Of a stretch of 25,107 bases of DNA, positions 6,050 to 15,002 are shown in pieces. The first letter of the stretch is position 1; each line of letters starts with the position of its first letter. Both the position numbers and the translations under genes were made by a program. The stretch spans positions 1 to 25,107 of IMG/VR virus record IMGVR_UViG_3300035698_008008. One strand, 5' to 3'. The notes beneath the pieces were generated by a model. That model was given only the letters and a program-made list of their open reading frames with translations. It searched no databases and had not been told where the DNA came from. The DNA is from a virus.

Positions 6050-7505
6050 ACTCGGACTGCCTTTCTTGTCTCAATGCATATTAGGTTATAAAAACAATAT
6101 CCATCATTATGACTGGTTCGGGATATTGGATAATAAGTTAATACAGAATGCAAAAGGTAAATTAGTTCACAATAATACTAAGAAAAAGAACAATAAAATA
6201 ATGGTTCTGGCTGCTAGAAGTCATGGTAAGAGCACTGTTTTTACTGTAGAAAATTCTATAAATGAGATATTAAAAGATGTGAACGTAAGGATTATAATAG
6301 TCTCAAATGCACTCGATCAGTCAAAGGCCTTTCTTAGAGAAATAAAGGGTCAGCTGTTAAATAACGAGGTAGTTAATTTTTTATATCCAAATTTAGTCCC
6401 GATAACTAAAAAGAAAATGGACAAGAGTAAGTGGTCCGAAACAGAAATCATATTGAATCGAACTGATAACAAAATAAAAGATCCGACCATTTCAGTTGTT
6501 GGTGTAGGTGGATCATTACTTTCAAGACGTGCCGATGTTATTATCTGCGATGATATTTTGAACAATGAGAATACCAGAACTCCGGAGCAGAGAAGGAAGT
6601 TTTTTGATTGGTTTATGAAAGTCCTACTGCCTATATTGGAGCCGGGAGGAAAACTTATTGTAGTTGGAACGACTTTTAACGTAGACGATCTATATCAAAA
6701 GTTTATGAGAGATAAAACATTTGATGTGAGGCTTAGACAGGATTCAATAGTCGACGAGGAAAAGAATAAGGTCATTTGGCCCGAAAGATGGTCCTGGGAT
6801 CAATTGATGGACAAAAAGAAGTCGATGGGATCGATAGCCTTTAATCAGCAATACAGAAACATCGCCATTGACGATGAGACAGCTAAATTCAAACATCAAT
6901 GGGTAATGCAGTGTCTCGACAAGCAAAGGAGCTTACTGTCCAAATACTCGCCTGTTGAGTCGGACATGGGAAGAATTAAGATATCACAAGGCGTTGACGT
7001 GGCTATAAAGGAAGATGGTGATTATTTTGTAATCGTTACATTGGCTGGAGATAGTTTAGGAAATAGATATTTGTTGAACATAGTAAGAGAAAGAGTATCC
7101 CCTGCGGTTCAAAGAGAATTGATAAAACAACAGGGCAGTGCGTTTAATCCGGGAAAAATAAAAGTAGAGAATAATGCGTACCAGGACGCTCTTAGAATGG
7201 ACTTGGCTGATTCAACAGCGTTGCCGATCGAAGGGCACACTACTGGAAGTGAAAAGTACGATTTGGAAATAGGAGTAGACTCACTGGCAATACTATTTGA
7301 AAATAAGAAATTCAAATTACCGTATTCAGAGGATCCAAGAACTCAACAGCTGGTTGGCGTACTAATAGAAGAATTGCTGCAATATCCATCTGGACATACC
7401 GGTGATGTTCTAATGGCCTTATGGCTTGCCAATTTGGGATTAAGGGAAATGAGTGTCGGCGGAGAAGTGGAACAGATAGATTTTGATATTGATAGCAATA
7501 GTTGA
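6015..7505 (+). CDS. terL: Terminase large subunit (packaging ATPase-nuclease)
   Basis: With the ATG at 6015 the protein has 496 aa. Walker A-like AARSHGKST holds Lys72, and Walker B IICDD has Asp179/Asp180. VVGTTFNVDDLY is the coupling motif (motif III). The C-terminal RNase H-like nuclease shows Asp328 (GVDVA), Glu385 (VENNAYQ) and Asp464 (GDVLMALW). It translocates DNA into the prohead and cuts it. The start is uncertain. An ATG at 5907 has an ideal AAGGAG with 6-nt spacing and would add 36 residues, but it overlaps TerS by 143 nt; the frame is open even from 5823. The 6015 start puts the usual LPF-LSQ-ILG region near the N-terminus. Confidence 0.93.
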   Translation: MIRELYISAINKLGLPFLSQCILGYKNNIHHYDWFGILDNKLIQNAKGKLVHNNTKKKNNKIMVLAARSHGKSTVFTVENSINEILKDVNVRIIIVSNALDQSKAFLREIKGQLLNNEVVNFLYPNLVPITKKKMDKSKWSETEIILNRTDNKIKDPTISVVGVGGSLLSRRADVIICDDILNNENTRTPEQRRKFFDWFMKVLLPILEPGGKLIVVGTTFNVDDLYQKFMRDKTFDVRLRQDSIVDEEKNKVIWPERWSWDQLMDKKKSMGSIAFNQQYRNIAIDDETAKFKHQWVMQCLDKQRSLLSKYSPVESDMGRIKISQGVDVAIKEDGDYFVIVTLAGDSLGNRYLLNIVRERVSPAVQRELIKQQGSAFNPGKIKVENNAYQDALRMDLADSTALPIEGHTTGSEKYDLEIGVDSLAILFENKKFKLPYSEDPRTQQLVGVLIEELLQYPSGHTGDVLMALWLANLGLREMSVGGEVEQIDFDIDSNS

Positions 7506-7550
7506 TATAGTTATTGTAAGTATCTATGAACTATTTTCGGAGGTAATTAA

Positions 7551-9071
7551 ATGCAAAAGAAAAAAACATTATTGTCAGTAATCAAAGAAACTATAGGAAG
7601 AATATCTCCTCCTACTTTTCTAAACAATATGGTTGATTACTACAACCTAGTATTTAACAAACACGAGACAATCGATTACTCTAAATGTAATTATGGGCTA
7701 ACAAAGGCCCTATACTACGCATCGATAATATCTGATCAAAATGGTGACAACCACGGAAAGGGCTTTCAATTAGGAGCCGTTTTTTGTAAACCAATCATAA
7801 ACTCAACGATCGCTTTTACTCTTCCTGATCCTATACAGATTGACATACAAGAAGGAGATGAAGAAATAGAAAAAGATGTCAATGAATTTTTGAGTAATCA
7901 AAATGGCACGATGTTAAAGTTCGTAAAAAATGGATTTAGAGACGGTGATTCATATTTATATTTTCATATGAACGGAGTTGTATCGATAATAAGTCCAGAC
8001 TATGTGACTAAATTTGTAGATCCAATAAATGGAAATAGAATTATCGGATATGATATAAAAACAGTTGTCGCATCTCCAGACAAAGAAGGCGAGAAAGAAT
8101 CATATATTTTATCTATCAGAAAAGATTACGAAAAAAATACAGTCACCGAATCTGCTAGTAAAATATCGTCTGATGGAACTAAAAAGGAAATATCAAAAAT
8201 TGTATACGAAGATGCGCCGATGAAGATGGTGCATTTTGCGAATGAACTAGAACCAGGCGACGTATACGGACAGACAGAATTTCAAGGACTGTATTATCTA
8301 ATTAGAAATTATCATTCTGTTGAAGAGCAAGCAATAAAATCAAATATATTTAATAATACTCCAATACCGTATGTGACCGGAGCAAGTAGTCTTAGCGACT
8401 TTAAAACAGAGAATGAGACTACCGATTCAGTGTCCGGTAAGAAAACTATAAAATGGCAAGCAGGAAAAATGTTGACCGCCGGCAAAGATGCCAAATTCGG
8501 AATGCTAGAGGCAATGGATAGTACAAAAGGATCGATCGGACTATTACAAGTTTTATTTTGGCAGATATGTCAGAACTCGGAAACACCTGAATTTGTAATG
8601 GGTACAGCGGTTTCTTCAAGTAAGGCTTCAGTGTCAGAGCAGGTCCCAGTAATGGTCAAAAAAGCGTCTAGGAAGCAAACAGAACTAACGCCTGTATTTG
8701 AAGAGATAATAAATATTTATATGTGGGTGGCTGGTCAAAATAGGAATGGGCTTTATACCGGGGTAGATATAAAAGAAGTCAATTACAAAATAGTAATGCC
8801 TCAAATTTTGAGCGACGATCTCAAGCTAAACTTGGAAATAGTTAAAGCATTACTCACCGAAGGAACTATCACGAAAGCGACTGCAATGAAAATGCTAAGC
8901 GTAGATAAATATGTTACCGATATAGATTTAGAAGTAGAGAAAGCAAATAAAGAAGAAGAAGACAGCATCAACCGTGGATCTCTATTTAATGAAGTCGACA
9001 CCGAACGAGCTAAGGACGAGAAGAAAAAACAATCAGATTCAGAAGAAGAAGAGGATAAAGAGACCAAATAA
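7551..9071 (+). CDS. Portal protein (SPP1 gp6-like)
   Basis: 506 aa with GGAGG before the ATG, of normal portal length. An N-terminal region of helices precedes a KPIINSTIAF segment, then the GFRDGDSYLYFH beta block and the ISPDYV strand seen in SPP1-type portals. The central GDVYGQTEFQGLYYLI...EQAIKSNIFNNTPIPYV helical stem region follows. SETPEFVMGTAVSSSKASVSEQ is the typical crown segment, and the C-terminus is highly acidic. Portals form the dodecameric ring at the packaging vertex. Its position between TerL and the Mu gpF-like gene is canonical. Its stop overlaps the next start by one base. Confidence 0.88.
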   Translation: MQKKKTLLSVIKETIGRISPPTFLNNMVDYYNLVFNKHETIDYSKCNYGLTKALYYASIISDQNGDNHGKGFQLGAVFCKPIINSTIAFTLPDPIQIDIQEGDEEIEKDVNEFLSNQNGTMLKFVKNGFRDGDSYLYFHMNGVVSIISPDYVTKFVDPINGNRIIGYDIKTVVASPDKEGEKESYILSIRKDYEKNTVTESASKISSDGTKKEISKIVYEDAPMKMVHFANELEPGDVYGQTEFQGLYYLIRNYHSVEEQAIKSNIFNNTPIPYVTGASSLSDFKTENETTDSVSGKKTIKWQAGKMLTAGKDAKFGMLEAMDSTKGSIGLLQVLFWQICQNSETPEFVMGTAVSSSKASVSEQVPVMVKKASRKQTELTPVFEEIINIYMWVAGQNRNGLYTGVDIKEVNYKIVMPQILSDDLKLNLEIVKALLTEGTITKATAMKMLSVDKYVTDIDLEVEKANKEEEDSINRGSLFNEVDTERAKDEKKKQSDSEEEEDKETK

Positions 9072-10054
9072 TGGCAAATATTGATAAGGAGCTACTTAAA
9101 ATATTGATCGACCAAGAAGATGAACTTGATTTTGAATTGGAAAAATTGAGAAAAAAGTTCGGTAGAGAAATAAGAAGACAGGGCTCTAAAATTAATGATG
9201 AAAGTAAAATACAGAAGCTCACCCCAGTGCTTATTGCTGGGTTTATTGCTTCGCTTACCAACCTGCTGTCTAAGACAAACGTGGGGGCTTCTGAAGCCAT
9301 AGGAAAACGAGATATAGGAGTTTTATCTAAACTGATGAAAGGGATAAAGGATCCGCAAGCAAATATTTTATTAAAAACATTCGAGAAGGAAGTTAGAGCA
9401 TATACTTCCCAAGTACATAAGACAATATTTACAAGAAAAGTATTTAAAAACAGAACTCTATCGTCGAGGATATTAAGCCTTAAATCTGGATCAACTAAGA
9501 CTGTTCGAAACATTATACATATAGGAGTATCCGAAGGTAAAAGCACGATAGAAATTGCAAGGCAAGTTGAACAGTATATCAAACCAAAGGGAAAGCTATT
9601 GAGAGTATCCCCGTGGAAATGGTACAAGGAAAGATTTCCATCATACAGAGTTAGCGATTTAAAAAATATACCGCCGGGAAGTGTCAGCTACAATTCATTT
9701 ATGATAGCGAGAACCGAGACAGCATTTACATATAGGAATACCACAGTAGAATTAAATAAAAATGAGCCGTGGGCCAAAGGATTTATCTGGAATCTATCGG
9801 CTTCCCATCCAGTGTTTGACATATGCGATGATTGGGCCGCAGGAAGCCCATACAAGGCTGGAAACCTACCAGATGGACATCCCAACGGATTATGCCACGT
9901 TACAACTGCTATAGCCTCAAAGAAAGAAATGAGACGATATATAAAGGGAGGAAAGGTTCCAAAAAAGATCAAAGGAAAGCCCGCCATAACACAAAAGCAA
10001 TTTGCAAAAAAACATAAAAAGAAAAAAACAAAAGAAGTTAAAAAAATAATATAG
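9071..10054 (+). CDS. Mu gpF-like minor head / head morphogenesis protein
   Basis: 327 aa, starting at an ATG that shares its A with the portal stop. The N-terminal half is helical. The C-terminal half carries the Phage_Mu_F signature: Arg214-Thr-Glu216 (IARTETAFTYRN), then a W-x-L region, His246-Pro and Asp250-x-Cys252 (HPVFDICDDW), then DGHPNGLCH with His270, Cys275 and His276, which may bind a metal. This domain occurs in minor capsid proteins such as SPP1 gp7, which is made next to the portal and enters the procapsid with it. A Lys-rich tail of ~45 residues follows. Gene order supports the call. Confidence 0.85.
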   Translation: MANIDKELLKILIDQEDELDFELEKLRKKFGREIRRQGSKINDESKIQKLTPVLIAGFIASLTNLLSKTNVGASEAIGKRDIGVLSKLMKGIKDPQANILLKTFEKEVRAYTSQVHKTIFTRKVFKNRTLSSRILSLKSGSTKTVRNIIHIGVSEGKSTIEIARQVEQYIKPKGKLLRVSPWKWYKERFPSYRVSDLKNIPPGSVSYNSFMIARTETAFTYRNTTVELNKNEPWAKGFIWNLSASHPVFDICDDWAAGSPYKAGNLPDGHPNGLCHVTTAIASKKEMRRYIKGGKVPKKIKGKPAITQKQFAKKHKKKKTKEVKKII

Positions 10055-10065
10055 AAGGAGCAATT

Positions 10066-10386
10066 ATGGAAAGAACACAAGACGATCTAAAAACCATTAG
10101 ACAAAATAGTGGTTATTATGGTACTAAAAAAAGCGTTAGCAAAAAAATCGTAAAGAAAAAAACAAAGACAAAAAAGACAGAGAAGAAAGATGATGGCGAA
10201 GAAAAGACAGAAAAAATAGACAAAAAGACCGTCGGAAAAAAGGAAGAAAAAGAAACCAAAGACGATGGTGATTCAAAGAAATTGGAAAAAAAGTACCTCA
10301 GTAAAACTCAAATAAAAAATCTTCCATCTGGATTAAAGAAGACAATTATAAATAATAAAATGTCATCGGAAAAGGGGCAAAAATGA
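10066..10386 (+). CDS. Lysine-rich low-complexity protein
   Basis: 106 aa with GAAGGAG upstream. More than a third of residues are Lys, mixed with Glu, Asp and Thr; no folded domain is visible, except perhaps a short C-terminal helix (LSKTQIKNLPSGLKKTII). It is likely disordered and nucleic-acid-binding or acidic/basic packing material inside the head. Its stop overlaps the next start as ATGA. No family recognised. Confidence 0.55.
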   Translation: MERTQDDLKTIRQNSGYYGTKKSVSKKIVKKKTKTKKTEKKDDGEEKTEKIDKKTVGKKEEKETKDDGDSKKLEKKYLSKTQIKNLPSGLKKTIINNKMSSEKGQK

Positions 10387-10610
10387 GATTCAAAGAAGAT
10401 CATGTATTCACTGTCAACAGTGAAGGTAAATATGAAGAAGAAAGTTTAGTTCGAGCTAACATCGGTTTGGGTATTGATGCGATGATAGGTATAAGAACAT
10501 CAGACAAACAGCACGAGAGACAATCATATATATACAATAAAGATGTTTGGGATAGCGCTAAAGCCAAAGAGCATTTCGAAAAACATTTTAAAAACAAGAA
10601 GGGAAAATAA
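10383..10610 (+). CDS. Small head-region protein with QSY-x3-K-x6-AK motif
   Basis: 75 aa, coupled by ATGA overlap to the gene before and sharing its stop's final base with the glycosyltransferase start. The C-terminal half reads like the short motif that phage portal/protease-region proteins often carry at their ends: I-G-x-R-x-S-x-K-Q-x-E-R-QSYIYNKDVWDSAKAKEHFEKH. In those cases it resembles QSY-x-F-x-K-x-x-(W/F)-x-x-x-x-A-K-x-W-x-x-x-H. The function of that motif is unknown to me. No catalytic residues are apparent. Confidence 0.5.
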   Translation: MRFKEDHVFTVNSEGKYEEESLVRANIGLGIDAMIGIRTSDKQHERQSYIYNKDVWDSAKAKEHFEKHFKNKKGK

Positions 10611-12880
10611 TGTATATATGTGGAATTTGCAAAACACCGAGCTCGTCTGAAAGATGTGGTCTTTGTGGTGGTAAGGCAATTGTGCCAATAGAAGAAGAGA
10701 GTCACACAACTATGCCTGTTCCGGAAGAGAAGTTTAAACCTATAAAAGGAAAGATCGCTTATCTCGACCAATACACATTTCCTGCATTCGTTGGTGGCGC
10801 TCAAATATCTATGTTTACTCTACTTAAAGACTTGCAAAAGAATGGCAAGGATATCGTTGTAGGTGGACAGGACGCCAGTAAAATGACCAGGGATGGGATT
10901 AGAATAAGACATTTGGATCGGATCGATAGTTTCCTAAAAGAAGAAAGACCAGAAGTAGTATTGACTCAATTGAACGTATCAGGTGAAGTTGTGGCTGAGT
11001 GTAAAAAACTTGGCATAAAAACATATCTATTTGTAAGAAGCTTCGTAGAGCATTTTTGCCCTAGATGTAGACCATCATATGGTGGAAACTGCTACAAGCC
11101 AGGATACAAGGCAGACATTCTTACATGCCCAGCTGATTGTGAGAACGACGTCTTAAAATCGAATAGGAGCACATTCAAAATGGCCGACAACATCGTTGTC
11201 AATTCAAAATATATGAAGAAGTCAGTTAAAAGATTTTTCAACAGAGATAGCATAGTTTTATACCCTCAAATAAAAAAAGAAAAGTACCTCGTAAAGGCTA
11301 AGAAAAAAAAGTATGTGACATGTTTCGCTCCATCTAAAGGTGAGGGTGTGCTGTCGGATATTATAAATGGAATGCCAGACGTTAAATTTATGATTATTGG
11401 AGATGGATATTCTAGACTAAAAACAATATTTCCTCATATCAATGGTTCTCAAAAAGTTGAAGATATAAGAGATTGCCTTTCTGAAACAAAGATAACGATA
11501 GCGTGTCCTCAATCCCACCTAGAGGCATTTGGAAGAACGCCCGTTGAGTCTGGATTTAATGGCATACCTACAATATCTTCTAATCAAGGAGGACTGCCAG
11601 AATCAACCGGTCCCGGAGGATTATTGATAGACGACTACAAAAATTATAAAGAATGGATAAAGGCGATAAACAAATTACTGGACGACAAAAAACTCTATAA
11701 GAAGCTATCCATTGCGGCCGAAAAAAATTCGAAAAAATTTGACGATATAAAACCGATATTAAAACAACTCGAAAAAGATTCTTCTGCCGTGGAGGTAGAT
11801 GATGACATAGATATTTTGGCAAAAAGAAGTCAGAAGAGAATATACTTCGTCACTGAAAACTGCAACTTCTATTCTGGTGGAAGATACTTCAATTATGAGA
11901 TTATAAAGGCCATTGAGGAACTAGGATACGATCTAACGGTATTTACCAATGCTCACCCTGTGTTTGGTCATGATTTCAAGTTATACAAGCCACACAAGGA
12001 GCTAGTCGCTAAAATGAGCGACATGGAAAAAACTTTAGAAAAATATCCTAAACCGGACCTAGTAATGGCATCTCCAACGTGGGGAAATATTGCTGCGATG
12101 AAATATGCTAAGAAATTTAACGTACCGATAATATGTCAGATACTCGATCCGCTAAATATGTTGACCGAGATGTTTCCAGATAACGAAGAATACGAAAATA
12201 ACTTTTTTGGACCAATGGCCAAAGTTATGAAGGGTAATAAAGACATCGATCTTTTTGTAATGACCGAGGAATGTAAAAAATGGACGCAGAAATGGTTAGA
12301 AAATGATAAAATAGAAATAGTGAGTCCGGTCGTAAACAGTAGAGAATTATCAACGGCCCCTGATTGCAAAAAAACAAATGATATATGTTATGTTTCCAGA
12401 TTGGTAGAAAGAAAGAACTTCAGACATACGCTAGAGGCGTTTTCCAAGCTTCCTAAAAAATGGACTCTAAATATAGTCACAAGCTTCTCCCAGATCGATC
12501 ATGATAAATTGCTAGAAGAATTTGGTATAAAAGACAGAGTTATAATGCACATGAACTTAAATGATTTTGAGAAGTTTAAGTTGTTCAAAAAATGTAAAGT
12601 GATGCTCAACTCTTCATTATACGAAGGATATGGAATGTGGCTAATCGAGGCTATGGCTTGCGGAATGAAGACTGTTTGCTACAGACAAAAAAACTTTATA
12701 GAGATCATGGAAGACAATGATGAGTATGTCCATCTGTCAAAGTTTAATGACGTGGAAGATCTTACAAAAAACCTAAAAAAAGTATGTAGTTTTGAAGAAA
12801 AATTGAAACCGATTAATGATTATAATTTTGGAAAAATGGTTGGTCAAGTAAGAGATATGTTAGATAAGAGATTATTATGA
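10610..12880 (+). CDS. Two-domain GT4 glycosyltransferase fusion with N-terminal zinc ribbon
   Basis: 756 aa, unusually long because two GT-B enzymes are fused. Residues 1-21 form a zinc ribbon (Cys4, Cys7, Cys16, Cys19). Domain 1 (~45-400) starts with IAYLDQY...FVGGAQ and ends with EAFGRTPVE, the E-x7-E donor site (Glu305/Glu313). It contains a five-Cys insert (Cys150, 153, 161, 173, 177). Domain 2 (~414-756) has SGGRYFNYEI, CYVSRLVERKNF and EGYGMWLIE (Glu672/Glu680). Both domains keep their E-x7-E, so both may be active, adding two sugars in turn. It sits between head genes and a methyltransferase joined by ATGA overlap. Donor sugars and acceptor are unknown; the neighbouring reductase points to a deoxyhexose. 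Confidence 0.88.
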   Translation: MYICGICKTPSSSERCGLCGGKAIVPIEEESHTTMPVPEEKFKPIKGKIAYLDQYTFPAFVGGAQISMFTLLKDLQKNGKDIVVGGQDASKMTRDGIRIRHLDRIDSFLKEERPEVVLTQLNVSGEVVAECKKLGIKTYLFVRSFVEHFCPRCRPSYGGNCYKPGYKADILTCPADCENDVLKSNRSTFKMADNIVVNSKYMKKSVKRFFNRDSIVLYPQIKKEKYLVKAKKKKYVTCFAPSKGEGVLSDIINGMPDVKFMIIGDGYSRLKTIFPHINGSQKVEDIRDCLSETKITIACPQSHLEAFGRTPVESGFNGIPTISSNQGGLPESTGPGGLLIDDYKNYKEWIKAINKLLDDKKLYKKLSIAAEKNSKKFDDIKPILKQLEKDSSAVEVDDDIDILAKRSQKRIYFVTENCNFYSGGRYFNYEIIKAIEELGYDLTVFTNAHPVFGHDFKLYKPHKELVAKMSDMEKTLEKYPKPDLVMASPTWGNIAAMKYAKKFNVPIICQILDPLNMLTEMFPDNEEYENNFFGPMAKVMKGNKDIDLFVMTEECKKWTQKWLENDKIEIVSPVVNSRELSTAPDCKKTNDICYVSRLVERKNFRHTLEAFSKLPKKWTLNIVTSFSQIDHDKLLEEFGIKDRVIMHMNLNDFEKFKLFKKCKVMLNSSLYEGYGMWLIEAMACGMKTVCYRQKNFIEIMEDNDEYVHLSKFNDVEDLTKNLKKVCSFEEKLKPINDYNFGKMVGQVRDMLDKRLL

Positions 12881-13458
12881 AATGCAATATCTGTGATAAG
12901 GAAGTAAAATTTGAAGCACATCGAGGAAGAAAAGGAGTAAGATGTCCTATTTGTAAGTCTTTAATGAGGCATAGATTTATATATTATGCCTTAGAGAAAT
13001 GTTTAGAAAAAAAGGTATCGATATTACACTACTCGCCACATCCGGGGCTAAAGGATAAAATAAAAAGTTTTGATGTCGACTACACATCGATGGATATATA
13101 CCCAGGAGAGGGCGTTGTGTCGACAGCAGAGGACCTTCCGTTTAAGGATAATAGTTTCGACTTTATAATTTGCATTCATGTTTTAGAACACGTTAAGGAT
13201 GACGTAAAGGCATTGAAAGAAATGAAAAGAGTATTGAAAGATGGAGGGATAGCCATTATACAAACTCCTTTTGAAAATACTCCAAGTCAGGCTGATCATA
13301 TGAGGGTATATAATCCGATGAAATTAATTGGGTTTTTAGCTTCAATCATAGGTGAATGTAAAACAGAGATAAGTATCGGAATGGAAGATGGAAAATTATA
13401 CAATTTTGAAAGCGCTAAAAATATATTATATTATGCAAAAAAGAAAGGAAATAAATGA
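12877..13458 (+). CDS. Zinc-ribbon class I SAM-dependent methyltransferase
   Basis: 193 aa, coupled by ATGA overlaps on both sides. The N-terminus is a zinc ribbon, Cys3, Cys6, Cys23 and Cys26 (CNIC...RCPIC), leading into LMRHRFIYYALEK. The Methyltransf_11-type core follows. The usual G-x-G-x-G loop is replaced by ILHYSPHPGLKDK, then come the acidic SMDIYPGE strand, STAEDLPFKDNSFDFIICIHVLEHV (motifs II-IV) and RVLKDGGIAIIQTPF. This ribbon-plus-core arrangement recurs among methyltransferases of sugar gene clusters. It probably O-methylates a sugar made or transferred by its neighbours, though a protein target is possible. The gene length is normal and complete. Confidence 0.82.
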   Translation: MKCNICDKEVKFEAHRGRKGVRCPICKSLMRHRFIYYALEKCLEKKVSILHYSPHPGLKDKIKSFDVDYTSMDIYPGEGVVSTAEDLPFKDNSFDFIICIHVLEHVKDDVKALKEMKRVLKDGGIAIIQTPFENTPSQADHMRVYNPMKLIGFLASIIGECKTEISIGMEDGKLYNFESAKNILYYAKKKGNK

Positions 13459-14366
13459 AAGCAATTGTAACCGGAGCCAATGGATTTGTCGGAAAGCACC
13501 TATCCGAATATCTTAAATCACAAGGAGTAGAGGTTATACCGATAGGATTACCAAAATATAATTTGAATGATCCCGATGTTGTAGACGAGCTCATATACAC
13601 GATAGAACCTGATTATATTTTCCATTTGGCCGCAAAGGCATTCGTACCAACTAGTTTTAGAAATTCTTGGGCCGTACAAGAGAATAATGTGAGGCCGGCA
13701 GTAAATATTTTTGAGTCAGTATTAAACTACGGACTTTCTACAAAAATATTAGTTGCCTGTAGTTCAGAGGAGTATGGAAAAGTAAAACCAGACGAAGTTC
13801 CAATGAACGAAAATAATGAAGTCTTTAGAAGATCTAGCTCTCCATATGGAATTTCAAAGATGATGATGGAAGCAAATGCAAAATGGTATGCGGATACTTA
13901 TGGATTAAATATAATAATTACCCGCGCATTCAATCATACTGGCCCAGGACGTGGTGAACAGTATGTTTGCTCTACATTTTCAAAACAAATAGTGGAAATT
14001 GAAAAAGGAAAAAAGGATGCAATAAAGGTAGGAAATTTAGAAGCAAAGAGAGATTTCACCGATGTCAGAGATATGGTAAGGGCATATTGGTTGGCTGCAA
14101 GTAAATGTATTCCAGGAGAGCCATATAATATATGCTCGAATAAAACCATTTCAATACGTGAGATTTTGGATAGATTGATAAAACTATCCAACATGGAATC
14201 AATAACTGTAAATGATGACCCTGCAAGAATGAGACCATCTGAAGTTCCATTGCTTTATGGAGATAATAGTAAGTTTGTAAAATCAACAGGATGGAAACCA
14301 GAGATTTCAATGGATAAAACCTTGGAAGACATGCTGGATTTTTGGAGAAAGGAAATAAATGACTGA
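13455..14366 (+). CDS. NAD(P)-dependent sugar epimerase/reductase, GDP-4-keto-6-deoxymannose reductase-like
   Basis: 303 aa extended SDR with AAAGGA before the ATG. G-x-x-G-x-x-G is Gly7, Gly10, Gly13. Active-site residues are Ser103/Ser104 (CSSEEYG) and Tyr131-x3-Lys135 (SPYGISK). RAFNHTGPGRGEQYVCS, VGNLEAKRDFTDVRDMVRAYW and the later ARMRPSEVPLLYGD and TGWKPE segments follow the Rmd type (GDP-4-keto-6-deoxy-D-mannose reductase) rather than GDP-mannose dehydratase. Rmd makes GDP-D-rhamnose from the dehydratase product. No dehydratase is in the window, so the host or another phage region would have to supply the substrate. A different nucleotide-sugar epimerase remains possible. Confidence 0.82.
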   Translation: MKAIVTGANGFVGKHLSEYLKSQGVEVIPIGLPKYNLNDPDVVDELIYTIEPDYIFHLAAKAFVPTSFRNSWAVQENNVRPAVNIFESVLNYGLSTKILVACSSEEYGKVKPDEVPMNENNEVFRRSSSPYGISKMMMEANAKWYADTYGLNIIITRAFNHTGPGRGEQYVCSTFSKQIVEIEKGKKDAIKVGNLEAKRDFTDVRDMVRAYWLAASKCIPGEPYNICSNKTISIREILDRLIKLSNMESITVNDDPARMRPSEVPLLYGDNSKFVKSTGWKPEISMDKTLEDMLDFWRKEIND

Positions 14367-14661
14367 TAAAGTATTATGTTCTGTTTGTAAAAAACAGGTC
14401 ATCGCACACGTCACGGAAAATAATTTGGTTGATATTAAAAGAGGAAAGCACAGGATCGTTGTTGTCGGTAAAGATTTTTCAGTAATATCAACGTGCCCAT
14501 TCAGTGATTGCGGAGGAGAGACTACGATCATAGTTAAATATGGTAAAATAAGTACAAGCGATCTACTAGTTAAAAAGGAAATCAAAAAAGATGAAAAACA
14601 ATTACAAGAACCCAAAGTTAAAAAAGAGAACGAAGAAAGTGAAGAGGATGACAAAGAATGA
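14359..14661 (+). CDS. Small zinc-ribbon-like protein with charged tail
   Basis: 100 aa, overlapping the reductase stop by 8 nt. Cys7-x2-Cys10 and Cys46-x4-Cys51 (CPFSDCGG) could form a zinc site around a beta-rich core of ~60 residues. The last ~35 residues are a Lys/Glu tail. It is the third protein in the cassette with Cys pairs. No family recognised. Its role could be structural, adaptor or unrelated to sugars. Confidence 0.5.
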   Translation: MTDKVLCSVCKKQVIAHVTENNLVDIKRGKHRIVVVGKDFSVISTCPFSDCGGETTIIVKYGKISTSDLLVKKEIKKDEKQLQEPKVKKENEESEEDDKE

Positions 14662-15001
14662 TGAGAAAAAAAGTAAACTTTCAAAGGAATTATTGAATGA
14701 GGAAAAAATAGAAGAAGAGAAAAAGCAAAAATCAAACAATAATGGTCCATTGATTCCATTGAACGATAGTGATGACGGCTCATCAGTAAAGAAAAAAGAG
14801 GAAGAAAAAAAGCCTGAAAAAGAAATAAAGGAAAAGATAAAATCCGCTCCTAAACTAACTATTATTGAGGTAATGGGAGCTATCGCAACATTCCCGAATG
14901 AAAAGGCATCTATTGTTTATAAGAAGCTCAAAGACAATGATAGAGTAAAATATATTTATGGCACTGACCAGGAGATGAAGAGACGAGGTTATGTCGTCTA
15001 G
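14648..15001 (+). CDS. Hypothetical protein with charged N-terminus
   Basis: 117 aa from the ATG at 14648, which overlaps the previous gene by 14 nt; an upstream in-frame start (14591) would overlap by 71 nt and only lengthen a Lys-rich stretch. Residues 1-65 are low-complexity Lys/Glu. The C-terminal ~50 (TIIEVMGAIATFPNEKASIVYKKLKDNDRVKYIYG) look like a small folded helix-strand domain. No family recognised. It is the last gene before promoter P5 and the hairpin at 15044-15093. Confidence 0.5.
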   Translation: MTKNDEKKSKLSKELLNEEKIEEEKKQKSNNNGPLIPLNDSDDGSSVKKKEEEKKPEKEIKEKIKSAPKLTIIEVMGAIATFPNEKASIVYKKLKDNDRVKYIYGTDQEMKRRGYVV

Positions 15002-15002
15002 T

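Noticed and set aside
5737-6153. 138-aa reverse-strand open frame
   Set aside because: It lies opposite the terminase genes, has low-complexity Ser/Leu composition and no ribosome binding site; same for the other reverse-strand frames.
7507-7534. ATAGTT/AACTAT hairpin between terminase and portal
   Set aside because: Only 6 bp, all A/T but one pair, with a long loop; expected by chance in such A+T-rich DNA.
9832-10017. 61-aa + strand frame inside the Mu gpF-like gene
   Set aside because: It overlaps conserved metal-binding residues of the real gene and has basic low-complexity content.
14391-14661. Second in-frame start (14591) for the gene at 14648-15001
   Set aside because: It needs a 71-nt overlap into another gene and adds only Lys-rich residues without a ribosome binding site.
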